Source of the DNA: Agapetus fuscipes
Lineage: Eukaryota > Arthropoda > Insecta > Trichoptera > Glossosomatidae
Reading direction: 5' to 3'
Assembly (NCBI GenBank): GCA_951799405.1
Contig: OX637332.1
Span: 19,721,001 to 19,785,000, forward strand
Length of the DNA: 64,000 nt
This document shows positions 45,801 to 55,763 of the stretch, piece by piece. Under the pieces are notes generated by a model. That model had not been told where the DNA came from. It was given only the letters and a program-made list of their open reading frames with translations, and did no database searches. The stretch's first letter is position 1; every line of letters begins with the position of its first letter. Both the position numbers and the translations under genes were made by a program.

Positions 45801-47071
45801 ACTTGCCAGTAGCCACTTTTCAGGTCCAATGTGGAAAAAATGGTGCATCCTGCCAATGTGTCCAAGGTGTCGTCAATCCTTGGCAGAGGGTAACTATCCT
45901 TTTTCGTAACATCGTTGAGCAGTCTGTAGTCCACACAAAATCTCGTGGTACCATCCTTCTTTTTCACCAGTACCACCGGGGATGTCCAAGGGCTACTTGA
46001 TGGTTCTATGATGCCATCCTTGCTCATGTCTTTGATGATCTTGTCAGCTTCTTCCCGCTTTGCAAAGGGTAGTCTTCTTGGAGCCTGTTTTATTAGTCTC
46101 GCTTCTCCGGTGTCTATGCTATGTCGCACTACCTTGGTTCTTCCCAGACGGCCATTAGAGTCCTCGAAAATGTTCTGGTAGCGGCAGATCAAACTCCTCA
46201 CTCTCCGTTTGTTTTCCTCGGTTAGACCTTGGGAAGCGTCGTGAACCAGGGCTTCCAATTGTGTTGACAATTTGTTTCCTTCGCATGACATGTTTGTCAT
46301 CTGTTGCACAATGGAAGTTATCCTCTCACATCTGCCCAAAACAAAACCTTCATTCATTTTAACTGGGTAGCTGTTCACATTCATGATCTTGACAGGAATG
46401 GTCTCCTTTGCGCGAATCACTGTTCTTGCCACCATGACTCCTTTGTTAACATTGTCCATGTTCTCCGGTTCTATCATACAGATTTGGTCATTTGTACTAC
46501 TGGAATCCAGGCGGGCACTCACTATCATCTCGGATCGCCCCTTCACTTCGGTATTCTTGGCTAGGATAACACGTGCAGACAGTTCTTTCCGTCTTTGCAG
46601 GATGACTTCTTCATTTCCAATTTTAATGGACACTTTCTTTAAATTTAAACTGCACCCAAATCTGTCCAGTATGTCCATTCCCAATATAACGTCTTCTTCA
46701 ATGTTGGCCACCAACGTCCGATGATCAAAAGTGGTGCTGCCAATTTGGAAGGTGGCAATCGTCTCCCCATACACCTGTGCTGACTCTCCCGTGGCGGTGT
46801 GCAGAGACCACTTTGTTGGTGCAATCTGCTTACCTCGTGCCACTATGTCGCGTCTCAGAATTGTCCTGGTTGCTCCCGTGTCCACCAGTAGTTCACGAGT
46901 TACTCCATCTATTATGCCATTGATAAAAATGCTGCTGGCTTTTCCTCTCACGGTTGCGACAGTAGCAGCAGATTTCAGGGCCTCTCCAGCGTGGGTCAAC
47001 GGTTGCCCCTTCCCATTAACCCTTTCTAGTTTTCCGCAGCCTGTTTTCTGGGTTTCTGAGGCTTGGGACAC
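42809..47071 (-). CDS. pol: Pol polyprotein of Gypsy element 1 with C-terminal macro domain and CCCH finger
   Basis: 1420 codons open from the first Met in frame; real translation probably comes from -1 frameshifting out of gag. Aspartic protease LLVDTGAT (Asp64). RT ~340-530 with YLDD at 478-481. RNase H ~610-745 (DTDAS at 625). Integrase zinc domain H858/H865/C895/C898 and core D927, D987, E1023 (D,D35E). GPY/F-like WDGPYEIL at 1161. After this come residues ~1237-1373, a TARG1/OARD1-like macro domain: KDLFEV, then SVPEDLDMSRGIA, then FRYKFG, then AIPKMGGGRANRDW, then MIEAVF. A CCCH finger (C1388-x7-C1396-x5-C1402-x3-H1406) follows. The stop abuts the LTR. The positions that correspond in human TARG1 to its catalytic Lys and Asp appear not to be conserved, so ADP-ribose binding is a safer guess than hydrolysis. 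Confidence 0.93.
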   Translation of the reverse strand: MSQASETQKTGCGKLERVNGKGQPLTHAGEALKSAATVATVRGKASSIFINGIIDGVTRELLVDTGATRTILRRDIVARGKQIAPTKWSLHTATGESAQVYGETIATFQIGSTTFDHRTLVANIEEDVILGMDILDRFGCSLNLKKVSIKIGNEEVILQRRKELSARVILAKNTEVKGRSEMIVSARLDSSSTNDQICMIEPENMDNVNKGVMVARTVIRAKETIPVKIMNVNSYPVKMNEGFVLGRCERITSIVQQMTNMSCEGNKLSTQLEALVHDASQGLTEENKRRVRSLICRYQNIFEDSNGRLGRTKVVRHSIDTGEARLIKQAPRRLPFAKREEADKIIKDMSKDGIIEPSSSPWTSPVVLVKKKDGTTRFCVDYRLLNDVTKKDSYPLPRIDDTLDTLAGCTIFSTLDLKSGYWQVELDAKDKEKTAFSTGSGLWQFTVMPFGLCNAPATFERLMENVLRGLSWETCLVYLDDIIILGKDFNHQLRNLEQVFGRLQDAGLKLNPKKCNLFKKQVNYLGHIVSQRGVEVDPAKIKAVRDWPVLKDKHETRSFLGLCTYYRRFVPRFADIAKPLTKLTEENTRFHWSDSCAQAFEELKGRLTSAPILSYPRKDGKFILDTDASNVGIGGVLSQIQDGHETVLGYFSKVLSKPERNYCVTRRELLAVIKSVEHFRKYLYGRKFTLRTDHAALVWLLKFKNPEGQVARWIERLQEYDYDSEHRPGTLHRNADALSRRPCASDCKHCSKMEDKVAIVQRTTTEDEDWQDEKLAQDQLNDPDLKYVMEWAREGERPTWEKLAPLSPTVKAYWAQWGSIVIEGGFLKRKIEKEDGTLRRKQTLVPRSRVPEILGLLHGGTSGGHLGVKKTLEKVKERFYWINCSEDVKDWCRKCVTCATANGPQRKRRAPMRQYNVGSPFERIAIDIAGPFPTTEKGNKYIMVVMDYFSKWVEAYSIPNQEAVTVTEVLVTEFISRFGVPLELHSDQGRNFEAAIFQQMCERLGIYKTRTTALHPQSDGMVERMNRTVGRYLAKVVSSHQRDWDRHLPLFLLAYRSAVQETTKKTPSSILFGREMRLPCDLKFGCKPGEDLAGEDYVTDLRRRLDDIHDQVRMNIGEASDQMKERYDTRADSMGYKAGDWVWLFDPKRRQGYCPKLQRSWDGPYEILERINDVVYRIKKRPNGKPRVVHYNRLSPYLGDNDDQPAQKVRQCVASERSPAFETFWENAKAGQKFRHGVTTEVHKDLFEVTGDHTLACSVPEDLDMSRGIARVFRYKFGEPQPSSSPQGRALRLPKGRQQAYCLVVPDSSNLEEDYKALWDGLVELRDYMLEDQQARLAIPKMGGGRANRDWRIIRSMIEAVFSGVGISVMVCCEQAQPRASGEKSVYCHFFLTTGCRRGSACPYLHRVKTVPGRNSLGGG

Positions 47072-48369
47072 TTGGTGCTAAGGTGGCCCAGCTGTCCGCA
47101 GTTCCAGCAGCGTGGGTCTCGTCTTCGAGGTCTCAGACGTTCCAGCACTTTTTCAATTAGCTCCTCGGTTGTAGGTAGCTTGACCTCCTCTGCCTCGACT
47201 GCACGAACCCTGGCGTGGCCCCTGATGGACTGTTTGACAGCCTCAAACTCGAGAGCTTGGCTGAGCGCCTCGTTCAAAGCCTTGGGATGGGCCAGTTTTA
47301 CGGCTTGTTGCGTCTCCCATTCCCGCAATCCATTTAGGAACTTGTCCACTGCCAAGCTCTCACAGATGTCGTCGGAGGCTGTCGGGTAAGCGTCTCGTAC
47401 CAGGCGGGCGATGTCCATTTCAAACTCCTGGAGGCTCTCGTTGGGCTTCTGCACCCTTGTGTTCAGCTGCGACTTGTACAGCTGCTCCAGGCACTTGTGG
47501 CCATAGCGCATATCCAAGCGCTGCTTCAGCTGCCCAAAGTCACCACGGTTGTCCAGGGGTATGGCCTGCAGAACCCTGAGAGCGTCTCCTCGGAGCGACA
47601 GGCTGAGAACCGAAGCCTTCTTCTGCTGGCTCCAGGCTCCCATCATGGCAGCCGTCTCAAAGAGGGTCAAGTATTCCTCCCACGACGTCTTCCCGTCGAA
47701 GGTTGGGAGGTTGTGCTTTGCTAGGGAAGGGTCATCATCCCCTCTTGTGACCCTGGTTGGAGTTGAGCATCCCTGGTCGGTCTCGTCGTGAAGGCCGCCT
47801 TTGGGGGAGATTCTGGTGGACTCCATCTGGCACTTGTCAGCCAGCTCGGCACGCAGACGGTCTTCCAGGTTTGACATCCGAGTCTCCATTTCCCCCTTCA
47901 GGGCCGAGAGGTTGGTTGTCATCTTCTCCTCTATTTCTCCTTTCAGGGTTGTGAGACTATCCGCTATCTCCGCCTTCAGGGTCCTGGCGTTGTCAGCCAT
48001 CTCCGCCTTCAGGTCTTCCCTCAGGGTCTTGGAATTATCAGCCATTTTCTCCTCCAGGGTCCTGGCGTTGTCAGCCATCTTCTCCTCCAGGGTCTTGGCG
48101 TTGTCAGCCATCTTCTCCTCCATGGCAGTGAAGTTTCCCGTGAGCTCCTCCTTCATGGATTTTGTGATGCTGATGTTCAGCTCCTCAAGGGCGCGGTCTC
48201 CTCCAGATGCCATGACAAAGTATGCCGGGTCTTCACCTGACCGTTCCAAGGCCTCTATGATGCGTGCTTGTAAGGCTGCCTTTCCTCCTGAGGTCTCCAG
48301 GTCCCTCTCCAGAAGCTCATTTTTAAGCTCAGTGACTTTGAGGTCCTTGACGTTCACTTTCGTTGCCAT
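47026..48369 (-). CDS. gag: Gag polyprotein of Gypsy element 1
   Basis: 447 codons. Residues ~8-45 look like a SAP helix-extension-helix (KVTELKNELLERDL...SGGKAAL). Residues ~75-175 are a coiled coil made of 11-residue repeats of the EKMADNAKTLE type. Residues ~215-400 look like the Gypsy capsid region (LPTFDGK, WEEY, FL.GL). A single CCHC knuckle CWNCGQLGHLSTKC sits at 421-434, followed by a basic tail. Known role: particle assembly and RNA packaging. The end overlaps pol, which is in the -1 frame. The ATG at 48369 has no in-frame upstream ATG in the leader's last stretch, and the equivalent start in element 2 is conserved. Confidence 0.92.
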   Translation of the reverse strand: MATKVNVKDLKVTELKNELLERDLETSGGKAALQARIIEALERSGEDPAYFVMASGGDRALEELNISITKSMKEELTGNFTAMEEKMADNAKTLEEKMADNARTLEEKMADNSKTLREDLKAEMADNARTLKAEIADSLTTLKGEIEEKMTTNLSALKGEMETRMSNLEDRLRAELADKCQMESTRISPKGGLHDETDQGCSTPTRVTRGDDDPSLAKHNLPTFDGKTSWEEYLTLFETAAMMGAWSQQKKASVLSLSLRGDALRVLQAIPLDNRGDFGQLKQRLDMRYGHKCLEQLYKSQLNTRVQKPNESLQEFEMDIARLVRDAYPTASDDICESLAVDKFLNGLREWETQQAVKLAHPKALNEALSQALEFEAVKQSIRGHARVRAVEAEEVKLPTTEELIEKVLERLRPRRRDPRCWNCGQLGHLSTKCPKPQKPRKQAAEN

Positions 48370-49015
48370 TTTTTTTTCAAAATTTACGTCAAAACAAAAA
48401 TATTTTCAAATTTATTTAATACAAGTTTTGAGTTTTATATATATAGCTGTTTTGAATACGTACTTTAGCAAAAATAATAATTTATCTGATTACACTGATT
48501 GGTAGGTACTGTCTTTTAATATTTATTTTTAATTCACCAATATTTTTTTACATAATAATGTCTGATAGTACATAATTATTTATTTCGTCTCAAGTCTTTC
48601 AAACACACAGGTAGGTACTTAATGTACATTCACACACTTGTAAACAAAGGATAGTTATTCAAAAACTTTTTCTCGATGAATCTGGAACGTTCTTTTGTAA
48701 TATTTTTCAAGATTTTTATTTATTTATTTTATTTTTTTAATCACACACAATAATAAAAAAAACTATGGTCCAATTTGATGACTTTCTTAATGCGGTAAAA
48801 TAGTCATTATGTTATGTCCAGAATTATGTTCCATATGATGTTCCAGAATTTATAAGCAACTTGCTTTTGCGTCTTTTCTTTTAACAAAAATTTATTTAAA
48901 CACTTGTTTTCACAAAAGTCAGTTCACACAAAGTTCAATTTGAATAAAGTTCATTTTAACACTATTTAATTTATTTTATTTATTTTTAGACAGAAGATCT
49001 TAATTTTTCTTGACA

Positions 49016-49033
49016 ATTCCGCACCTGACGCCA
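49016..49033 (-). other. primer-binding-site candidate of Gypsy element 1
   Basis: Two bases inside the 5' LTR the minus strand reads TGGCGTCAGGTGCGGAA, beginning with the TGG that pairs with a tRNA CCA end. The second copy has TGGTGTCAGGTGCGG at the same place. The tRNA is not identified. Confidence 0.6.
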
Positions 49034-49035
49034 AT

Positions 49036-49509
49036 TGTTACGAAATTAGGGTTCAATTGTCTTCAAATTAAAAATACACAGGTCTTCTTCAATAGTTATT
49101 TATTTTACACAGTTACAAAATTTATTTTCACACTACTTTCTCGATTATTCCACTTGGTTTTGGTTCACTGATCAGATGACTTCGATGTGTTTGTAAGTCT
49201 CTATGATACTGGCCCGCTCTGCAGGCCATTCGCACCTTTATACTCTGTAGAGCAGTATGATCTAGAACCAAAGTTGCTAGACGGTTCCAGAGTAATTATT
49301 ACTTCTCGACGCTTCACGTACTACCTAGAGATACAACCAAAATCCTACCTACAAATGTAATACAGAATTCCTATAATTATAACAAGTACCTACTTAGCCT
49401 AGAGAATTCTACACTTATACACAATTATCGATCCTACCTACCTATACCTATGAGGACTCTTATAACTATAACTACCCATACTTATTTCAATATTTATATT
49501 TACATAACA
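49036..49509 (-). repeat. 5' LTR of Gypsy element 1
   Basis: 474 bp, TGTTATG...CGTAACA when read on the minus strand. Identical to 42335-42808 over the whole length as compared by eye. Confidence 0.95.
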
Positions 49510-49610
49510 ATATTTTGCCTATCTCTAGGCGTGTGGCCGGCCGCCATTTGTATTCACGAGGACCGCTCGCTTTGTCAATTTCTTAAATTTTTGTTATTTT
49601 GCGTTTTATA

Positions 49611-49871
49611 ATGTCCAGTCGCCTTTGTTATGTACCTCATTGTTTCAATACGGAAGTTAAAGGAATCAGATACGTGTTTTTTTGACGATTAGTAATGTAC
49701 TTACTTACTGGAGAAAGAGAAAAATTTGGATGAACTGGAAATGTGCGCTTGTTTTAGAAAAGTTTCCTATAAAAGATCGCAAAAGCTTTATGGTTTCAAG
49801 CCATTGGAAGTACGAAGAAAGCCGTTTTTTAAAATGTTTCGGCATGCTGTTCCTACATTATTTTTACCAGG
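49611..49871 (+). pseudogene. THAP-domain exon, broken
   Basis: Starts MSSRLCYVPHCFN (the C-x4-C of the C2CH zinc site) and GIRYVFF, then a stop. It ends in another frame with HAVPTLFLP, the AVPTLF signature that closes THAP domains, followed by a good donor (G|GTATGT). The middle has frameshifts. Either a decayed host THAP gene or a P-element-like transposase exon. The Gypsy element 1 LTR ends 101 bp upstream. Confidence 0.55.
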
Positions 49872-50162
49872 TATGTAAAACTATTTATTTTTGAATACTT
49901 AAGTAGGACGTGTTTGATGTACTTTTTGTAGAAATAAGAAATGTGTATTATTTAGATTTTGGCACTAACTTTTTGAACTTACGTTTTTATTTATTTCAAA
50001 TATTTTTACGTAAAAATTTGAAAGTAAATTTCAGCAAAGTTGTTTGTAACCTAAATGTAAAAATAAGTTGCAAAATTAGTTCCATGAAGCCATCTGATGT
50101 ATGTTGATAAAACTGGCAGTGCTTATAATATGATATCCGGGGCTAGGGAAACTAAGCCCCGG
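49872..50162. other. no feature recognised
   Basis: AT-rich; would be the intron after the THAP-like exon. Confidence 0.4.
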
Positions 50163-50232
50163 ATAACAATAATAATATGGGGATAATTTCTTTGGTGAGC
50201 GCTGTTTTAGTGTGAATCATACCTCAAGATTT
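50163..50232 (-). repeat. SINE-A / LINE tail fragment
   Basis: Only the last ~70 bp of the shared tail, minus strand (CTTGAGGTATGATTCACAC, ACAGCGCTCACC). Confidence 0.75.
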
Positions 50233-50329
50233 ATTTAGAAGCTTCAAAGAACACCCAACAGTTACTGATTGTTATTGCACTTGTTTCAGTTCCTCTAACC
50301 CTTGAGGCCTTAAGGGTTGCTGGGTTGAC

Positions 50330-50765
50330 AACAAAAAGCCCTGATGAATCTACAGCACTGCCTTTTCGGACATTGTGGCGTCACAGTTTCTTGAGCTCTG
50401 TGCACCGATTGACTATAGAGCTGGCGTAGGAGAGACTGCGTCTGTGGAATTTGGAGCTACCTGATAACTTTGTGCAGCCGAGCGAGAAGCTCCCACCTGG
50501 ACAGGATCGTGAGTAGTCTCTATGGATGGCCTTAATCAGGTTGAGAACGGGTGTTGGCAGAGCGCATTGTAACATGATGACCTGGGCAATCTTACATCAA
50601 GATGGCATCACGCTCTGTGAATGCGGAGTCCAACAGTTCATGGATCATCTTCGGATCTGTTCGGCCTGCCCAAGAAGCTGCTCACTGACTGACCTAATGG
50701 AGGTTAACATGGAGCGGTGGAAGCTGTGCGACACTGGGCAAAAATAGTGTAGCGTCTGACTCCAT
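50330..50765 (+). pseudogene. second fragment of the same LINE family
   Basis: Parallels the last ~130 residues of the 3905-4642 ORF, with stops and frame changes: LPPGQD, RLRTGVGRAHCNMMTW, then CECGVQQFMDHLRIC, and a GACTCCATGAAGAAG end. More decayed than the first copy. Confidence 0.7.
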
Positions 50766-51084
50766 GAAGAAGTATCATCCTATTTGCAATAAAAATTAGT
50801 ACACAGTTAAAATTTATTCATTGGATATTATATTTTTATGTGTTTCCATGCATAACTCCTTACAGGGCAATCCGATCTTGGTATTTTATAATATTTGCTT
50901 TAATAATTTCTAAGAAAACGGAGTACCGTGGAACAAATTTCTAAAAATAAAATTAAAACTGTTTATAATGAAATCAGTACTTAGTGTATATTGCATCTTT
51001 AATTATAAATGTTTTGTAATATAATTACTAAAAATAGCCTTGTTTTTTGTTACAGAGCCGAGAGACAAAGCAACGGGGCTAGGG

Positions 51085-51427
51085 GAATAATGTACATGAG
51101 TTTGAGTAGAAACATATGGCGAAGAAGATATAACTCCGAATTGTATAAGCTGTACCAGGACGCTGATATGGTCCGCTCAATAAAGGTCAACAGACTGTTT
51201 TGGCTGGGGCACATTCAGCAAATAGACCATCATAGCCTGGAGAAGACGATTGTGATGACGAACTTGGAGGGACGGTGGACAGTGAGAAGACCACGTTCAA
51301 GATAGCTGGATGGAGTGTTGGCGGATTGTCGTGCAGTGAAAATGTGGGACTGGAGGAGGAAGACGTTGGATAGACAGCGCTGGCAGCGGTTGCTGAGGGA
51401 GGTCGTGCCAATGATGATGATGATGTG
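51085..51427 (+). pseudogene. RTE-like LINE C-terminal fragment with (ATG)n tail
   Basis: Reads WRRRYNSELYKLYQD, then IKVNRLFWLGHIQQID, then GRWTVRRPR, the C-terminal signature of insect endonuclease/RT LINEs. It runs through one stop into DRQRWQRLL and ends in ATGATGATGATG. Confidence 0.7.
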
Positions 51428-51784
51428 ACTATTATAAAACTTTGTTACTACTATAAGCAAACTGTAAATCAAATAAAATAAAAATATTTCATCGTTTTAT
51501 TCTAATTTTGTTTTTTTAAATATGATAATAATATCAAAAAATGTATATAATTTGCAGAAGCAAACATTTTGCAAGTTTGTCATAACAAGCTTGTGGGAAC
51601 TTTGTTATGACAAAGTTCCTGCAAGCTTATTGCTGGGAAACTAGAAAGTTTGATTCAAACTTGCCTCAAGTGTATATACTTGCCATGGTGAACTTGCAGC
51701 AAGCCTTCACTTTTGACACATCAAACTTGTTGCAAGTCAGATTCAAGTTTAAAATGCTATATGGGAAATATAACGCATAAAATA

Positions 51785-51968
51785 TCACAATGGTTATAAT
51801 GAAATGAGTGATAAAATTAAAATATGAATATACACTTTCAAAATATAAAATACTGGCATCAATTTTGGCGATCACATTATTTATAACGCGTGTTATCTGT
51901 CAACTCTAGCTATTTCCGGTCAAATCGGCAGGCATTTTTTGCAATGGTACCAATATTCAAGATTGTAT
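51785..51968 (+). repeat. repeat R3, left part (split by Gypsy element 2)
   Basis: Continues at 61036 after the retrotransposon. Compare 18828-19190. Confidence 0.75.
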
Positions 51969-52446
51969 TGTTATGTAAATGTAAATATTGAAATAAGTAT
52001 GGGTAGTTATAGTTATAAGAATCCTCATAAGTATTGGTGGGTAAGATCGATAATTGTGTTATAAGTGTAGAATTCTCTAGGCTAAGTAGGTATTTGTTAT
52101 AATTATAGGAATTCTGTCTTGCATTGTGTGGGCAGGAATCATAGAATAAAATACGTGCAGCATCGAGAAATAATAATTACTATGTCTTTCTGGAATTGTC
52201 TAGCAACTATAGGATCTAGACTATACTGCTTTAGAGAGTATAAAAGGGTGCAATTGGCCTGCAGGGCCAGCAGTATCATACGAGACTTACAAACACATAG
52301 ACCTAACTTGAGCAGTGAACAGAAACCCAGTGGAATAGTCGAGAAACCTTTGTAAAAATAAATTTTGTAAAAGTGTAAAATAAATAACTGTATAAGAAGA
52401 CCTGTGCATTTTAATTTGAAAGACTTTTGAACCCAATTTCGTAACA
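51969..52446 (+). repeat. 5' LTR of Gypsy element 2
   Basis: 478 bp, TGTTATG...CGTAACA. About two substitutions relative to 60558-61035. The PBS-like TGGTGTCAGGTGCGG follows two bases downstream. Confidence 0.95.
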
Positions 52447-52968
52447 ATTGGTGTCAGGTGCGGAATTTTCAAAAAAAAATTAGGATCTTCTGTCCTCTAA
52501 AAATAAATGAAATTTTGATAAAATAAACTTTATTCAAATTGAACTTTGTGTGAACTGATTAAAACAAGTGGTTAAATTAAATATAAAAAAATAGTGGTTA
52601 AATTAAAGAAAAACGCAAAAGTAAGTTCAAAAATTCTGGAACATCCTAAAAAAAAAAAAATTGTAATTTTATCGTGTTGAGAAAGTCACCAAATTGGACC
52701 ATATTTTTTTTTTATTGTGTGTGATTAAAAATAAAATAAATAAATAAAAATCTTGAAAAATATTGCGAAAGAACGTTCCAGATTCATCAGGAAAAAGTTT
52801 CTGGACAACTGTATTTTTTTATTGCATGTGTGTGCGTGTAGATTAGACTACCTACTTACCTGTGTGTTTGAGAGACTTGAGACGAAATAAAGAATTATGT
52901 ACTATCAGACATTATTATGTTAAAAATATTGGTGATTTAAAAATAAATATTAAAAGGCGGTACCTACC

Positions 52969-54281
52969 AGGGGCGATCATAGGAATTAAGACCTAGTTCG
53001 GCAACTTCTAGGTTTTGGGTGGTTTTCGACAGAACAAGATTATTTTTTGTGCGCAACTCCAAAACAATAAAAATCCGATTTTTTTCATATTCCATACAGC
53101 CAGTGGCATTTACAATTTAATTAAACCAAAAACGAAAAACCGATTTTTCCAGGGAAACCTGTCGGAACAAAATTTGAAATAGCAATTATCTGAAAACAAT
53201 GTTAAGAAACATATAACATAGTCCCTTCATGTATAAAACTGAAATAATATTTACAATAATTACAGGTAGGTTTTTCTATCGGATATTTCACGAACTGTTA
53301 TAAGAGAATAATGTAAGTTGTCTTATGACGGTTCGTGTAATATCCGTTAAAAAAACTGTGTAGTTATAATTATTGTAAACATGTAAAACGACCGTAATTC
53401 CAACCTGAACCTAAAAATGAAATAATATTGCATTAGTTGTCTTAAATAAATAACCACCGTGGTTTTTTCTTGCTGTTTCAGACGGACCTTTAAAGTATCT
53501 ATGAAACTCTTACCTTAGTCATTGTAGAATCTCTAGCATTATGTAGTTGTTCTTGTCCCACGACACTTACAAATAAATAATGAAAAGCTTAGTGGAAGCC
53601 GCCTGAGCCACATCAAATATCAGAGTAAATGATTGATTATAATAAGACAAGTCAATAACTCGATACTTGAAGTGGCCTTAAGAAATGCCGTTTTTCTCAA
53701 TTCTTCCAAACACACACAGTATCTAAGGCATAAAACCACTGACTTAATGATGTTATCAGTTATCCATTGTAATAATTAAGTTTCACAATAAATCACAAAA
53801 ACAATCACAGACGTCAAAAACAACGCGCGCGGGCTTGGAAGAAATTGGAGAATGAACAAAAAGTTAAAACTCACACACTTCTTTTCTGCATCTCTTTCAT
53901 ATATATCACCAGTTTATTTCTGTCTCTACTCTACTATGACGTAAGTGCGTTCCCAATTATGATTGTCTTTTGACCCAGGCAAGCCTGAGTTGAAGCGTAC
54001 AGACGGTGGCCACATGTGGATGTATGAGTGCAATTTGGTTTAAATGTATTGCCGCGCTGGAACCGAGCTACAGTTTAAAATCTCGTTGCCGGACTGCGCT
54101 GAGCGTATTGCATGCGTGAAAACGGTAGGCGCTAACTTACAAATGTCTAATTCGGGGCTACGAAAATTGCCTATCTTTTAGGCGTCGATTAATATTTAAA
54201 ATTATTGTTTCAAAAATATTTTTTCTTTTCTAAAAAGTAAGTTCGGCGAGGACTAATGGTCTTTATGATATGCACGCCACT
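52969..54281 (+). mobile_element. 1.31 kb non-autonomous TIR transposon inside Gypsy element 2 leader
   Basis: The leader aligns to that of element 1 on both sides, so this segment is extra. It is bounded by GGTACCTACC on both sides (52959-52968 and 54282-54291). Ends read AGGGGCGATCATAGG and, reversed, AGTGGCGTGCATATC, an imperfect inverted repeat. A 9-10 bp target duplication fits a MULE-like transposase. No long ORF. It contains a foldback hairpin at about 53250-53378. Strand is arbitrary. Confidence 0.75.
53250..53378. repeat. foldback hairpin inside the 52969-54281 transposon
   Basis: TTACAATAATTA...GGATATTTCACGAAC pairs with GGTTCGTGTAATATCC...TAATTATTGTAA. The loop holds GAGAATAATGTAAG, also found inverted in the foldback at 35721-35935. 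Confidence 0.7.
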
Positions 54282-54436
54282 GGTACCTACCTACCGTTAA
54301 GTGTAATCAGATAAATTATTATTTTGCTACAGTACATGTTAAAACCGCTATATATATAAAACTCCAAACTCTTATTAAATAAATTTAAAAATATTTTTGT
54401 TTTGAAGTAAATTTAAATTTTTGTTAAAATAAAAAA

Positions 54437-55763
54437 ATGGCTAAAGTGAACATCAAGGACCTCAAAGTCACTGAGCTTAAGAATGAGCTTCTGGAGAGGG
54501 ACCTGGAGACCTCAGGAGGGAAGGCGGCCTTACAGGCACGCCTCATGGAGGCCTTGGAACAGTCAGGCGAAGACCCCGGCATATTTTGTCATGGCGTCTG
54601 GAGGGGACCGCGCCTTGGACGAGCTAAATATCAGCATCACCGGAAACTTTACTTCTATGGAGGAAAAGATGACAGGACTGAAGACTGAGATGGCTGACAA
54701 CGTCAAGACCCTGGAAGAGAAGATGGCTGACAACGCCATAACTCTGAGGGAAGACCTGAAGGCGGAGATGACTAGCAACATGACGGACCTGAAGGTGGAG
54801 ATGGCTGAAAACGCCAAGACCTTGGAGGAGAAGGTGTCCCGAAACCTCACAACCCTGAAGGGAGAAATGGAGGAGAAGATGTCAACCCTGAAGCGGGAAA
54901 TGGAGACTCGGATGTCAAACCTGGAGGACCGTCTGCGTGCCGAGCTGGCTGACAAGTGCCAGATGGAGTCCACCAGAATATCCCCCAAAGGCGGCCTTCA
55001 CGACGAGACCGACCAGGGATGCTCAACTCCAGCCAGGGTCACTAGAGGGGATGATGACCCTTCGCTGGCGAAGCACAACCTCCCAACCTTCGACGGGAAG
55101 ACGTCGTGGGAGGAATACTTGACCCTCTTTGAGACGGCTGCCATGATGGGAGCCTGGAGCCAGCAGAAGAAGGCTTCGGTTCTCAGCCTGTCGCTCCGAG
55201 GAGACGCTCTCAGGGCTCTGCAGGCCATACCCCTGGACAACCGTGGCGACTTTGGGCAGCTGAAACAGCGCTTGGATATGCGCTATGGCCACAAGTGCCT
55301 GGAGCAGCTGTACAAGTCGCAGCTGAACACAAGGGTGCAGAAGCCCAACGAGAGCCTCCAGGAGTTTGAGATGGACATCGCCCGCCTGGTACGAGACGCT
55401 TACCCGACAGCCTCCGACGACATCTGTGAGAGCTTGGCAGTGGACAAGTTCCTAAATGGATTGCGGGAATGGGAGACGCAACAAGCAGTAAAACTGGCCC
55501 ATCCCAAGGCTTTGAACGAGGCGCTCAGCCAAGCTCTCGAGTTTGAGGCTGTCAAACAGTCCATCAGGGGCCATGCCAGGGTTCGCGCAGTTGAGGCAGA
55601 GGAGGTCAAGCTACCCACAACCGAGGAAATAATCGAAAAGGTACTAGAACGTCTGAGACCTCGAAGACGAGACCCACGCTGCTGGAACTGCGGACAGCTG
55701 GGACACCTTAGCACCAAGTGTCCAAAGCCTCAGAAACCCAGAAAACAGGCTGCGGAAAACTAG
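54437..55763 (+). pseudogene. gag: gag of Gypsy element 2, frameshifted
   Basis: Starts with the same SAP-like N-terminus (MAKVNIKDLKVTEL) as the intact copy. An extra C in a CCCC run at 54574-54577 shifts the frame; the intact copy has CCC. Beyond that the frame is open to the CCHC knuckle (CWNCGQLGHLSTKC) and the stop at 55763. The coiled coil has a different number and wording of 11-residue repeats than the intact copy. pol overlaps the end in the -1 frame, as in element 1. Confidence 0.9.

Larger units (their letters stand above)
42335..49509 (-). mobile_element. Ty3/Gypsy retrotransposon, intact copy (element 1), 7175 bp
   Basis: Two 474 bp LTRs (TGTTA...TAACA), identical in my reading, flank gag and pol on the minus strand. 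The target duplication is ATAT (42331-42334 and 49510-49513). Order: LTR, PBS-like TGG, ~0.67 kb leader, gag, pol in the -1 frame, polypurine tract, LTR. No env-like ORF. Both ORFs are open over full length, so this copy is young and may be competent. It lies within an ATCG-rich repeat and about 100 bp from a broken THAP exon. The odd feature is the extension of Pol beyond integrase (see the pol entry). Confidence 0.97.

Noticed and set aside
42905..46724. many plus-strand ORFs of 60-116 codons across the Gypsy pol
   Set aside because: Antisense shadows of pol; repeated identically opposite the second copy.
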